This document shows, in pieces, positions 8,735-15,989 of a stretch of 23,422 nt of DNA; position 1 is the stretch's first letter; the number at the start of each line of letters is the position of its first letter. The stretch is from a virus: the IMG/VR virus record IMGVR_UViG_3300033431_000002, positions 1 through 23,422 of that record; one strand, 5' to 3'. Made by a program: the position numbers and the translations under genes. Under the pieces are notes generated by a model that was given only the letters and a program-made list of their open reading frames with translations, made no database searches and was not told the DNA's origin.

Positions 8735-9936
8735 AGCTTTTTCGCCTCCCGTAAAGCAAGTGGTAGATTAGACAAATCGTCGGATAAAGATACAGCAGAG
8801 ACTTTCTTTATCAATTGTTCCATAGTTTTCATAATTTTAGCCTCATCAAGTGAAGAAAAACATTCGCAAACACAACCTTGAACTGCCTCACCTTTTGGAA
8901 TGTAATACTCACCTCTTATCTTCATCAGTGCCTCAAAGTTGTATCTTGCGTCTTCTTCTGGACTTGGAGTATCTACATACACAAAAAAGTCTCTTGCTTC
9001 ATCAAACCTCAAAGGCACTGCTATATAAAACTTGTCTCTGAAAACAGGTCTTGCTCCGTTTAACACTACATCAGCAAAATTCTTCATTGCGTATCTATAA
9101 CCAAGTCCAAGTGGGTAAGGAGACCTGACTGTTATATCAAGAAAGTAGTGGTCTGTGCCTCGTGTATTGATGAACTCTTCTGTGCTTATAAAACCTTTGT
9201 ATTTGAACTTTTTCAGAATTGGGTCAAGCTTTATCAGTGTTTCTTGCAAAGGTTTTGGCAACTCGGACAAACTGTTGCATACTCTGCCGACATACGCACC
9301 CTTTTTATACTCTATTCCACAAAGCACTGGAAAGAGAAAACCACCTTGTTCATAGTCATATACCGCATCCACGCCAATCTCAACATATCTGTCATCAAGT
9401 TTAAGCTGTTCCTCTACAACAAACTCTACTCGGTCAAGAAATTCTCCGAACTCTTTTCTTAACTTGGTTTCGTAATTACGCTTTTCTGCTTCATTGTTTA
9501 TGAAGAAGGTTTCGGTGGAACCACGAAAAATAGAAAGCTTCACAACACACGGCGGTTTAACATTCTTAAAACCTCGCACAATCTTGTATCCTGGAGTAGG
9601 AACATCAACTGATTTTAACATCACTTTGAGAAATCTTCTATCCAGCTCCAGCTCCGTAGCTATTCCTCCACCAAAAGTCTTGTATCCTTTGTTTGCTAAG
9701 AACGAAAATAGGTCTCCACCATACACATCAAAGCTAACAATCTTATCAACTCTGTCTATGTAGGCAAAGAAATTATGCACCTTTTTGATATTCTCAAAAC
9801 CAAAGCCTGTAGCAAAATCATCAAAGCTTGGATACGGAGAAATGTAATCGGTATAGTAATACACTTCATGTCCTGCGGTAGCTAAACCAAGCACATGACT
9901 AAACTCAATACCTGTTCCAAATACAAGCACTCTCAT
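8725..9936 (-). CDS. PurD-like ATP-grasp ligase encoded among virion genes
   Basis: 403 residues. The N-terminus is a Rossmann-like pre-ATP-grasp domain with a glycine loop (MRVLVFGTGIEFSH, residues 1-14). Residues about 92-125 (TELELDRRFLKVMLKSVDVPTPGY) match the entry helix and 'xxDVPTPxY' of PurD/carbamoyl-phosphate-synthetase-type ATP-grasp enzymes. K133 (VVKLS) is the likely ATP lysine, EEQL (175-178) is the adenine-side motif, and D267-I-T-V-R271 replaces the metal-binding E-x-N-x-R of PurD. Such enzymes join a carboxylate to an amine through an acyl phosphate. The substrate is unknown. The Asn-to-Thr change and the Cys-rich C-terminus (QGCVCECF, 353-360) differ from housekeeping PurD. 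It overlaps genes on both sides (ATGA, TAATG), so its product is needed with the structural proteins. Confidence 0.85.
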   Translation of the reverse strand: MRVLVFGTGIEFSHVLGLATAGHEVYYYTDYISPYPSFDDFATGFGFENIKKVHNFFAYIDRVDKIVSFDVYGGDLFSFLANKGYKTFGGGIATELELDRRFLKVMLKSVDVPTPGYKIVRGFKNVKPPCVVKLSIFRGSTETFFINNEAEKRNYETKLRKEFGEFLDRVEFVVEEQLKLDDRYVEIGVDAVYDYEQGGFLFPVLCGIEYKKGAYVGRVCNSLSELPKPLQETLIKLDPILKKFKYKGFISTEEFINTRGTDHYFLDITVRSPYPLGLGYRYAMKNFADVVLNGARPVFRDKFYIAVPLRFDEARDFFVYVDTPSPEEDARYNFEALMKIRGEYYIPKGEAVQGCVCECFSSLDEAKIMKTMEQLIKKVSAVSLSDDLSNLPLALREAKKLWR

Positions 9937-10361
9937 TGCGTCATTGCCTCCAAATATTTTTTCTGTGCTGTTTGTAAATCAAACTCTCCGTTCCAAACCC
10001 TTGCAAGCAGTGAGAAAGGTTGCACATCAAACACATCAGAAGAATACATCTTGCTAAAGAAAACTGGTCTAATGATACCATCATAATAAACAATTGATTG
10101 TCTGAAGTAAATGTATTGCCCTGTGTTGGTTAGCAAGCCTTCTCTTGTGGGTTTGTAAGGGTCTGGCACCACGATTGGTTTATAAACTTTTATAGCTTGC
10201 TTCAAAAGTTTAGCTGTCTCAATCGTTGGATGAAAATCACAGAACAGTTCATTTCCAAGCTTCTTGCCTATATACACTCCGTCCAGAAAGACAAACTTTA
10301 TAAACTTCGTTTCCTTCTCCATAGCTTGTTGAAAAGTTATTGCATCATCCTGCCATATCAT
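9933..10361 (-). CDS. Unknown protein coupled to the ATP-grasp gene
   Basis: 142 residues. The start follows AAGGAAG and overlaps the membrane/coiled-coil gene upstream by 17 bases. The end overlaps the ATP-grasp start (ATGA). The protein is mixed alpha/beta, rich in aromatic and basic residues, with 'FVFLDGVYIGKKLGNELFCDFHP' near the N-terminus (residues about 24-46) and a 'VVPDPYKPTREGLLTNTGQYIYFRQS' region in the middle. No family was recognised. Tight coupling with the ATP-grasp gene suggests that the two act together, for example as enzyme and substrate or accessory protein; this is inference from arrangement only. Confidence 0.7.
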   Translation of the reverse strand: MIWQDDAITFQQAMEKETKFIKFVFLDGVYIGKKLGNELFCDFHPTIETAKLLKQAIKVYKPIVVPDPYKPTREGLLTNTGQYIYFRQSIVYYDGIIRPVFFSKMYSSDVFDVQPFSLLARVWNGEFDLQTAQKKYLEAMTQ

Positions 10362-10653
10362 GGCTAAACTTCCTTATCAAAAATTGTTTAACTTTGTCTT
10401 TATCTTCTTCACGCTTAACCTGAATGCGTTCCACAAGCTGTTCTATCTCCTTAACTATGTCAATCTTTTCATCAACCTTCCGAATGCGTTCTATCAAATC
10501 TTGTAAGCTTTCATGCAAGATTTCAAACTTTGCTTCCATAAGCTCCAACCTTGCTTGAAGTCTCATCAGCTTAAACACGACAAACACAAAAGCAAACAAA
10601 AGCACAACATTAATTGCTACAGTACTTATAAGCAAGTAATCATTCACCTGCAT
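10345..10653 (-). CDS. Small membrane-anchored coiled-coil protein
   Basis: 102 residues from the ATG at 10651-10653, which has GGGAGG eight bases upstream. A TTG start seven codons earlier is less likely because the ribosome site would then lie inside the gene. One hydrophobic segment (residues about 8-29, LLISTVAINVVLLFAFVFVV) is followed by a basic patch and a long charged coiled coil (about 35-95). It overlaps the end of the portal gene by 14 bases and the next gene by 17. The layout (N-terminal anchor, coiled coil) resembles an inner-membrane or virion membrane-interacting protein. It could also belong to DNA ejection or lysis control. No family match. Confidence 0.7.
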   Translation of the reverse strand: MQVNDYLLISTVAINVVLLFAFVFVVFKLMRLQARLELMEAKFEILHESLQDLIERIRKVDEKIDIVKEIEQLVERIQVKREEDKDKVKQFLIRKFSHDMAG

Positions 10654-12424
10654 CGCTACTACCTCCCATTGCAAGGTTTAGATACGTCAATAGGTCTTTT
10701 GATTTCGGTGCTATCTTAAGCAACAATTCTTCGTCAGAAAGAATTTGTTTGATAAATTGCCTGATATTTTCTTCTTTAACTTTTTGTGCTTGTGCCATTG
10801 CTTCCATTTCCTCTGGAGTAGGTATCCGCACAAGCTCAGAAGGTAGTTGCATAATATCCGCAATTCTCTTTACGATGATAGGCACATTGAGGAACGGCAA
10901 AGCGCCAAGTTCGCTAAACAATTCAAGTATAGACAGCAAGCTTTCAAGCTCTTCTTTTTGCCTTACTACACCGCTTAAACCTTCAACTCTGATTGTTATA
11001 CCTTTGTAGATGTTTTTGACAAGGTAGTAGTATTTAGGCTTGTCCTCTATGATTGCTTTATTGACAAGCACGTTAAACTCTTGTGCTTCTTCTGGGGTAA
11101 GCATTGCTGGTATTTCATCTATAAATGTTTGAATAAAGACCGCAAGCATCTTACGAACCGCTTTTGCTATAAATTCTTCTTCAATTCTGTTGATAAGAGT
11201 ATTTACATACTGCATGTTCAATTGAGATTTAATGAGTATTTCTTTTGCCGTTGGTCTGCCTTTTGAGGTTGGTTTGCCTTCTAATATTTCAGATATTGCA
11301 CTTACGTTTTGTGCTTCCATAAGTATCATTTGTCTAAATGGTAGTGCGTTTGGGTCAATGCTTGCAAGCTGGAATGTTCTGACTGCTTGGTTTGGAGAAG
11401 TTGTCTTAAACACCATATAAGGTGCTATTTCAAGCTCCTCTTTATCTTCTTCTTGTTTAATAGCATCCACGTATATTTCAAAAGCGGTTGCTGTGCTAAG
11501 CAAAACTCTATCAATGAAAGACCGCAAAAGTCTTGTGTCTTCTTTGTAATAGTCCCATATCAGGTCTGCGTAGCTTAGTTGAAAGTCAGAGGCGTAGAAG
11601 TAAGTATGGACAATTGGCATCAAATTGTCCGCATGGTTGATTTCTTCTACATCAACAAGCTTGGTATCGTTTAAAAGAGTTATCTTAATTGGTGTAGATA
11701 CTACATCATTATTGACATACCGTCCGTAAATGTAAGTAAGCTTCACAAAAGCCCGCTTGCGAGAACTTTTCACTAAATACTCCACTGTCTCTTTTGATGT
11801 TGATATACTATACGGCTCAAGCTTCTCTGGTTTTATCATCCAAAACTTTTGAAGTCTATAAGCTTTCTCAAGAGGGACATACACATCATATGCGTAAAAG
11901 GAACCATCATTTGAAACATAAAAATCCAACGGATGTAAAGCTTTTACTATAAGCTTTTTCTCAACCTCACCAAACTGGTCTATCTCAAGGTCTGTGTCTA
12001 TAAGCAAAGCAAGGTGTCCAGACAAAAGACCGTAAAACAGTGTAAGTCCTACCTCTTGAAAGAAGTCAGATTTGTATATAGCAAGGTCATAGCACTTCTT
12101 AAGAATAGATGGCATCTTGCTATATGGGTCTGATGCGTAAAAAGTAAGCAAGTTTTTACTTGCCCTATCTACGAGAGACCTAAAGTAATAGTAAGCAAAT
12201 GCGAGTTTTTGAAAGAAAAGACTTGACTTGATATTGCTTTGCCAATCTAGTTCTGGTTCCGGAATTGCTGAGTTCCCGTTTAGTTCTCTAATGTAGTCTC
12301 GGACTTTTGAGTGTCTTTTTTCGTTCAAACTTTTTAGTTCGTTGTATATACTAACTGCAAAGTTTTCTAACTCACCTTCCTCAACAGCAAATGGTGTATT
12401 AGTATAGTCATTCAAAACAATCAT
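10640..12424 (-). CDS. Portal (head-tail connecting) protein
   Basis: 594 residues, the usual size for podophage portals. Portals form the dodecameric ring at one capsid vertex through which TerL pumps DNA. Visible in sequence: an N-terminal helical region, an alpha/beta wing domain (about 150-300, with 'LHPLDFYVSNDGSFYAYDVY'), a central helix-rich stem/clip region with 'AISEILEGKPTSKGRPTAKEILIKSQ' (about 380-405, typical of podophage portals, where a 'G..TA.E' helix follows the stem), then long helices and an acidic/Gln-rich C-terminal crown. Order beside neck, fibre and terminase genes supports the call. The ATG has no Shine-Dalgarno but has a -10-like box seven bases upstream, suggesting a leaderless or coupled start. 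Confidence 0.85.
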   Translation of the reverse strand: MIVLNDYTNTPFAVEEGELENFAVSIYNELKSLNEKRHSKVRDYIRELNGNSAIPEPELDWQSNIKSSLFFQKLAFAYYYFRSLVDRASKNLLTFYASDPYSKMPSILKKCYDLAIYKSDFFQEVGLTLFYGLLSGHLALLIDTDLEIDQFGEVEKKLIVKALHPLDFYVSNDGSFYAYDVYVPLEKAYRLQKFWMIKPEKLEPYSISTSKETVEYLVKSSRKRAFVKLTYIYGRYVNNDVVSTPIKITLLNDTKLVDVEEINHADNLMPIVHTYFYASDFQLSYADLIWDYYKEDTRLLRSFIDRVLLSTATAFEIYVDAIKQEEDKEELEIAPYMVFKTTSPNQAVRTFQLASIDPNALPFRQMILMEAQNVSAISEILEGKPTSKGRPTAKEILIKSQLNMQYVNTLINRIEEEFIAKAVRKMLAVFIQTFIDEIPAMLTPEEAQEFNVLVNKAIIEDKPKYYYLVKNIYKGITIRVEGLSGVVRQKEELESLLSILELFSELGALPFLNVPIIVKRIADIMQLPSELVRIPTPEEMEAMAQAQKVKEENIRQFIKQILSDEELLLKIAPKSKDLLTYLNLAMGGSSDAGE

Positions 12425-12437
12425 ACAAATAAATATA
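12425..12437 (-). promoter_or_regulatory. Candidate -10 element giving a leaderless portal mRNA
   Basis: TATATT (12437-12432) preceded by TGTGT lies exactly seven bases before the portal ATG. No Shine-Dalgarno is present and no good -35 is visible (AAACTG at 17 bp). It matches the geometry found before genes 15239 and 15478. As a promoter it is weak evidence. Confidence 0.4.
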
Positions 12438-12442
12438 ACACA

Positions 12443-13033
12443 TTACCAAAACTTCAGTTTATCTTCTCCCGTGCGGTAGTATTGTCCGTTTTGATAAACT
12501 TTCTTGGAATAGCTGTAGTTTATATCGCAAGCGTTTCTGTATTGCCTACACGTCAAACCGTCAAACCACACGCATACGTTTTTTCGTCTGCACTGTGCTT
12601 TACAATCTTCCCACCGCATACTATTAGCTCTACTACACTCACGCAAAACCAAATCACCGCCATTGTATCTTTGATACATTATCCAAAGCGGTTCTTTGTA
12701 AAGACTGCGTAGGTAATACGCAAAGGCATAAAAGTGGTCTAAATGGTTCTCGGTGTATTTCGGAAAATAAGGTCTAAGCATCGGGTCTAAAAATTTGGGT
12801 GTAAGCTGGAAGTAGCCTACAGAACCGTGTCCGTCTTTGCTTATAACAAATCTGCATTTTGTCTCTGTATGTGCCAAGCCTACGTTATACCAATATGGAA
12901 AATCCGAACCAAAGAACCGTGCGGTAGCCAGTTTAGTCTTATCTGCTATTCTTATACAAGCTTCAAGAGGCTGTGCATTAGCCGAAAATGAAAGCAAGAG
13001 CAACAATAAGCTGAAGAACAATCGCATAAACAT
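12443..13033 (-). CDS. Secreted lysozyme/transglycosylase-like endolysin
   Basis: 196 residues from the ATG at 13031-13033 (AAGGAG nine bases upstream); in-frame codons further upstream are less likely. A classical signal peptide is present: MRLFFSLLLLLLSFSANA, with probable cleavage after residue 20. The mature part carries lytic-transglycosylase landmarks: catalytic Glu 57 (HTETKC), GYFQLTP at 73-79 (the G-L/F-x-Q motif) and YNGG at 123-126. It therefore cleaves the glycan strands of peptidoglycan from the periplasm. Eight cysteines in the mature protein (26, 60, 133, 144, 148, 154, 162, 169) could form disulfides after export, stabilising it. It overlaps the holin gene by 56 bases, as in a lysis cassette. 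Export by Sec would let the holin act only as a trigger. Confidence 0.85.
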   Translation of the reverse strand: MFMRLFFSLLLLLLSFSANAQPLEACIRIADKTKLATARFFGSDFPYWYNVGLAHTETKCRFVISKDGHGSVGYFQLTPKFLDPMLRPYFPKYTENHLDHFYAFAYYLRSLYKEPLWIMYQRYNGGDLVLRECSRANSMRWEDCKAQCRRKNVCVWFDGLTCRQYRNACDINYSYSKKVYQNGQYYRTGEDKLKFW

Positions 13034-13247
13034 ACTGCCACACTCCTTGCCAGTCAATTTTACCTATTATCAACCGCCTTGCAAGATAACCAAACCCAAG
13101 ACTTGCCAAAGCGATAGATAACTTGCGAAATACAAGGTCTGGTATTAGCTGTGGGTCAAAAGCATTTGCATAGTAAAGATACAAAGCAAGTGGTAAAAAT
13201 AAAACCACGAACCAGTAGTAAGTTAAAAAGTCCTTAATCGCCTTCAT
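12978..13247 (-). CDS. Putative holin (small membrane protein)
   Basis: 89 residues, with GAGGAGG before the ATG. Hydrophobic segments at about residues 10-29 and 67-88, plus a weaker amphipathic one at 40-60 (KLSIALASLGFGYLARRLIIG), are separated by short charged loops. Small size, two to three membrane passes and overlap with the endolysin gene downstream and with an unknown gene upstream are the usual marks of a holin, which forms lesions in the inner membrane at a set time. The internal 'RKLSIALASLGFGYLARR' pattern resembles phage membrane proteins often labelled holin. Function rests on topology and position, not a verified family match. Confidence 0.7.
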   Translation of the reverse strand: MKAIKDFLTYYWFVVLFLPLALYLYYANAFDPQLIPDLVFRKLSIALASLGFGYLARRLIIGKIDWQGVWQYVYAIVLQLIVALAFIFG

Positions 13248-13572
13248 ATATGTCCTCCTCTGGATAAGCTATGCTTACAATAAGGTTTCTGGATTTTACA
13301 TCAAGCATGTCAATATTCATAGACAAAAACACCACATCTTTTGCACTATGGGTTCCCAGTTCATAAACAAGTCTATTGTCTTGCGTTGGATAGATGTGTT
13401 CCATTACTACAATATCACTGTTGTCTTCTGCAAGTTCATGTACCTTGATAACGTCGGTTATAAGGTCTGGGTCGCTCTTCAGTATGTTTTCAATTCTGTT
13501 CAAATCTTCTTCAAAAATCACAACACCATCATCTAACAAAGTTTCAATTACGCCAAGTCTTTTTCTGCTCAT
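13234..13572 (-). CDS. Unknown acidic protein inside the lysis cassette
   Basis: 112 residues with AAGGAGGTAAG before the ATG. It is acidic and soluble, with alternating strands and helices; residues 11-45 are Asp/Glu-rich (LLDDGVVIFEEDLNRIENIL) and the end is YPEEDIYEGD. No signal peptide or membrane segment is visible. It overlaps the holin start by 14 bases and follows the o-spanin gene by 40 bases. A cytoplasmic regulator of holin timing is conceivable because of position, but nothing in the sequence shows it. No family recognised. Confidence 0.65.
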   Translation of the reverse strand: MSRKRLGVIETLLDDGVVIFEEDLNRIENILKSDPDLITDVIKVHELAEDNSDIVVMEHIYPTQDNRLVYELGTHSAKDVVFLSMNIDMLDVKSRNLIVSIAYPEEDIYEGD

Positions 13573-13612
13573 GACTTACCTCCTTTTTAAACAATTTTAG
13601 AGACTTTTCCCT

Positions 13613-13852
13613 TTACTTGCAAGTATCTAAAACGCTTCTCAACAGCTCGTTTTCTCTTTCAAGCTTGAACATGTAGTCTAACAAGGTCTTGAGTTTTTCT
13701 GGATAAGTTGCATCTTTTTTGATTACTGGTCTTTCTGTTTTTGGAATATCAGGCACTGGACACCGCACAAATACTTCCTTTTCCACTATCTGAGGTTTCG
13801 TTGCACAAGCAAAAACTGTAAAACTACTCACTAAAATAAGAAGACGCCTCAT
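13613..13852 (-). CDS. Outer-membrane spanin lipoprotein (Rz1-like)
   Basis: 79 residues with AAAGGAG before the ATG. The N-terminus is a lipoprotein signal: basic start (MRRLL), hydrophobic core, then VFAC with Cys 16 as the likely lipidated residue. The short mature part has a proline-containing region (CPVPDIPKTERP, about 31-42) and a helical end. It overlaps the upstream i-spanin gene by 29 bases in a different frame. Two-component spanins link inner and outer membranes and fuse them in the last step of lysis of Gram-negative hosts. Size, lipobox, proline content and overlap with a membrane-anchored coiled-coil gene support the call. Confidence 0.8.
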   Translation of the reverse strand: MRRLLILVSSFTVFACATKPQIVEKEVFVRCPVPDIPKTERPVIKKDATYPEKLKTLLDYMFKLERENELLRSVLDTCK

Positions 13853-14162
13853 CTATCATCTCCTTTAAAGCTTGACATTCATCCTCAGTCTTTGGTATCG
13901 TAATTTGAGGTATTGGTTCCAGTGATTTTTTCAAGAGTGCGGAGTATCTGCGTTCAATTTGTTTTTTATCCAGTTCGCACTTATTCCGCAAATCTGTATA
14001 TAGTTGTGTGTATTTGAGTAAGTTTTCTTGCGTAGCTTGAAGTTCTGCTTGGCATGTTGCAAGTTTGCTCATTGTTCTGAGATGAGTTCTACGTTCATGG
14101 AGTAATACTACAACATGTAAAAAATACACAAGTCCAAAAGCAATAAGCAAAGCTTTAACCAT
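13824..14162 (-). CDS. Inner-membrane spanin (Rz-like)
   Basis: 112 residues with GGAGG upstream of the ATG. One N-terminal membrane segment (about residues 3-21, KALLIAFGLVYFLHVVVLL) is followed by a periplasmic helical domain with coiled-coil character (about 25-90) and two cysteines at 37 and 62 that could form an intermolecular disulfide as in lambda Rz. The gene partly overlaps the o-spanin gene, which is the common arrangement. Together with that lipoprotein it would span the periplasm and disrupt the outer membrane. The gene also overlaps the tail-fibre assembly gene by eight bases. Topology and arrangement are the evidence; sequence is not conserved in this class. Confidence 0.8.
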   Translation of the reverse strand: MVKALLIAFGLVYFLHVVVLLHERRTHLRTMSKLATCQAELQATQENLLKYTQLYTDLRNKCELDKKQIERRYSALLKKSLEPIPQITIPKTEDECQALKEMIDEASSYFSE

Positions 14163-14592
14163 TCCACTTAACCTCCAAGCTTCTCAACTCTTCTAAAGTC
14201 TGTGCTTTTCTGATTGCTTGTTTTATTTGTTCGCTCCATTGCCGTATTGCTTCTCTTTGTTGGAGTTGCTTTGCGTATTTCTGCTTTAATCTCCCTACTT
14301 CATCCGTGTCTCCAAGCATTTGTGCTTCTGAAATCTTTACTACGATGTAATCAGTCTGTTCAAGCAGGCTTGCGACGTAGTTTTTGAGTTCTGCAAGTTT
14401 TTTCTGTTTCTCCTCTACAAGTTTTTCCGCCTCTGTTTTTAGTCTGATTTGTCCGTTGTCAAGAATAACATCATCAGGACTTTCTACTTCAAATTCTACA
14501 GCTTCAACGCCTTCTGGCACTGCTTCAGGTAGTACAGCACAACAAAGAGTTTTCAAATCTGGATGAATAAAGGCATAAATTTTTATTTTCAT
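14155..14592 (-). CDS. Probable tail-fibre assembly (chaperone-like) protein
   Basis: 145 residues, with AGGAGG upstream. The N-terminal ~55 residues are strand-rich (MKIKIYAFIHPDLKTLCCAVLP) and the rest is helical: a Lys/Glu-rich helix from about 55 to 78, then 'LLEQTDYIVVKISEAQMLGD' (about 78-97) and an Arg/Gln-rich helix ending 'AQTLEELRSLEVKW'. This order (small beta domain, then a helix containing a 'LLxxTDYxxx' stretch, then 'R..WR..I...' type helix) recalls DUF4376/tail-fibre-assembly proteins, which sit immediately downstream of the fibre gene they help fold. Here the gene is directly after the fibre-like gene (one-base junction), supporting the call. Match is by eye. Confidence 0.65.
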   Translation of the reverse strand: MKIKIYAFIHPDLKTLCCAVLPEAVPEGVEAVEFEVESPDDVILDNGQIRLKTEAEKLVEEKQKKLAELKNYVASLLEQTDYIVVKISEAQMLGDTDEVGRLKQKYAKQLQQREAIRQWSEQIKQAIRKAQTLEELRSLEVKWNG

Positions 14593-15239
14593 TATAGCAA
14601 CCTCCTGACTAAAATATAACCTGCATAATGTGGATAATTACAATAAATATAAACCGTTCCAAGAGATGTCCAACGTATTGCTCTATCATCCCAAAGAGAA
14701 ACATACAAAGTTGGCTCTGATGATATCACGCTAACAACCTTAAACCAATTAAAATTTGTAATATACGCTCTTATGCTTGCATTCCCACTACCAGAAAAAA
14801 TTTCAAAATAACTATTACGAACTTGACTAAACCCACTTGAGGATATTTTCCTAAAAATAAAAGCATTTGCATAGGACATATTATTCGGATATAAGTGAAT
14901 ACTAACAAGTGAGTTTGAGTAATTAAGAAAAATCATATCCATTTCGTAATATGTCCCGCTTTGAGTAGATATACGCAACGGTATAAAAACTTCATACTCT
15001 TCATACTCAAAACTTATAATTGCTTCTTCTCCTACTTGCAACATATAATCACTCATCGCATTTGTCAAATCAACTCTGCGAAATGTATAAACATCACTCT
15101 TCAAAACTCTTGTTGTTGGGTCGTTATTCAAAAATGCTTGTGCCAGTATATCAAAATTCTCGTTTGCTTGGTTTAATTCATTTACTACTTGGTTTGGTGT
15201 TGGTGTCAGAGGGTTAAATGGTCTTCTTACGTAAGCCAT
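14592..15239 (-). CDS. Tail-fibre or tip protein, candidate receptor-binding protein
   Basis: 215 residues. The N-terminal 40 residues (MAYVRRPFNPLTPTPNQVVN then ELNQANENFDILAQ) form a short helix like the N-terminal trimerisation or attachment segments of phage fibre proteins. The remainder is almost entirely beta strand, rich in Tyr, Ser, Asn and Phe, with a Tyr-rich end (VYIYCNYPHYAGYILVRRLL). It is followed at once by a fibre-assembly-like gene. There is no Shine-Dalgarno, but a promoter (15247-15274) lies so close that the mRNA would start at or within two bases of the ATG. A receptor-binding tip is inferred from composition, position and partner. Confidence 0.65.
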   Translation of the reverse strand: MAYVRRPFNPLTPTPNQVVNELNQANENFDILAQAFLNNDPTTRVLKSDVYTFRRVDLTNAMSDYMLQVGEEAIISFEYEEYEVFIPLRISTQSGTYYEMDMIFLNYSNSLVSIHLYPNNMSYANAFIFRKISSSGFSQVRNSYFEIFSGSGNASIRAYITNFNWFKVVSVISSEPTLYVSLWDDRAIRWTSLGTVYIYCNYPHYAGYILVRRLL

Positions 15240-15246
15240 GCTAAAT

Positions 15247-15274
15247 ATTATACATCAAACTCGTATCTTGGCAA
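15247..15274 (-). promoter_or_regulatory. Promoter for the fibre gene, predicted leaderless transcript
   Basis: Minus-strand TTGCCA (15274-15269), 16-bp spacer, TATAAT (15252-15247), then seven bases to the ATG at 15239. The predicted transcription start falls at about 15240, so the mRNA would have essentially no leader. The promoter overlaps the end region after the upstream small basic gene. Confidence 0.65.
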
Positions 15275-15277
15275 GGC

Positions 15278-15478
15278 TTATCCTTTCTTACGTCTCTTAG
15301 CGAGCTTTCTAAGAGTTTCAGCAAGCACCGCCCGACGTCTTGTAGTCGGGTTCGGACTGCGTTTGCCTTCTTCAATGCATTCTTTCGTCACCCCTTCATA
15401 GCCTCGCCTTCTGCACCACTCAGTAAAAGCACCTGGGTTTTTAATAGCCTCTTGTATCCACTTTTTCTTCCTCGCCAT
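15278..15478 (-). CDS. Small basic phage protein, function unknown
   Basis: 66 residues from the ATG at 15476-15478; a GTG further upstream (15514) would add a hydrophobic stretch unlike the rest. It is strongly basic, with MARKKKWIQEAIKNPGAFTE at the start and a C-terminal 'RRAVLAETLRKLAKRRKKG'. This pattern (N-terminal 'KKKWIQxAIKxPGA' plus C-terminal 'ARLAxTLRKL') is common in many unrelated tailed phages as a small conserved protein without an assigned function. It may bind nucleic acid or be a minor virion protein. There is no Shine-Dalgarno; a TATATT box lies seven bases before the ATG, the same arrangement as for portal and fibre genes. Confidence 0.75.
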   Translation of the reverse strand: MARKKKWIQEAIKNPGAFTEWCRRRGYEGVTKECIEEGKRSPNPTTRRRAVLAETLRKLAKRRKKG

Positions 15479-15491
15479 ACTATTAAATATA
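15479..15491 (-). promoter_or_regulatory. Candidate -10 box for a leaderless transcript
   Basis: TATATT (15491-15486) is exactly seven bases before the ATG at 15478. No convincing -35 is found upstream (a T-rich tract occupies the spacer). Supported mainly by its repetition before two other genes lacking ribosome sites. Confidence 0.35.
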
Positions 15492-15513
15492 AAACAAAAA
15501 AGAAAAACTGCCA

Positions 15514-15975
15514 CTAATCATCTGGATTGCGATAATAACAGTCATAATGACAATAAAACATAAAGCAAAACCTATCTTTTGAATTGCACGGAATAACATA
15601 TTCTTCATTACTATTGCTTACCAAATAAAATAAAGAATTTTCTTCAACATCTGCTTTTGTAATTCTTTTTACTACCAAATCTCCACCAGTCATTCCACCA
15701 ACATATATTTTGTAAAACTTTAAAACATATTCACCTACTTTTTGACTAAATTCTTCATCTGGCTCTATCCAACAAACCGTTTCTCCTGTTTCTTCGCAAA
15801 ACTGTTTTAACTTGTTTCTGTCTTTTATGAAATAAACATGCGCCCATCCATACATATGGTCATCTTCATTGACAAACCCGACTTCATATTTCGCATACAA
15901 ACTGTTTTCAAACTCTTTCTCTACTCTGATGTATTCTTCCCCTGGCACAAAAACAACCTTTCCTACCTGCAACAT
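15514..15975 (-). CDS. Unknown acidic protein with Cys/Tyr-rich C-terminus
   Basis: 153 residues, ATG preceded by AAGGAGGTG. The protein is acidic with mixed strands and helices. Notable parts are 'GWAHVYFIKDRNKLKQF' in the first half and an aromatic, cysteine-rich end (residues about 136-153, FCFMFYCHYDCYYRNPDD) with Cys spacing CxxxxCxxxC that could bind a metal or form disulfides. It lies between the clamp gene and the small basic gene, in the early-type part of the operon. No family was recognised. Confidence 0.7.
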   Translation of the reverse strand: MLQVGKVVFVPGEEYIRVEKEFENSLYAKYEVGFVNEDDHMYGWAHVYFIKDRNKLKQFCEETGETVCWIEPDEEFSQKVGEYVLKFYKIYVGGMTGGDLVVKRITKADVEENSLFYLVSNSNEEYVIPCNSKDRFCFMFYCHYDCYYRNPDD

Positions 15976-15989
15976 GACTTACACCTCCT

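Noticed and set aside
9148-9462. Plus-strand frames opposite the ATP-grasp gene and other structural genes
   Set aside because: They lack ribosome sites and protein-like composition, and the minus-strand genes explain the coding signal.
8725-9936. Host purD gene captured with purine biosynthesis role
   Set aside because: The metal-binding motif and C-terminus differ from PurD and it is translationally coupled to virion genes, so a simple housekeeping role is unlikely.
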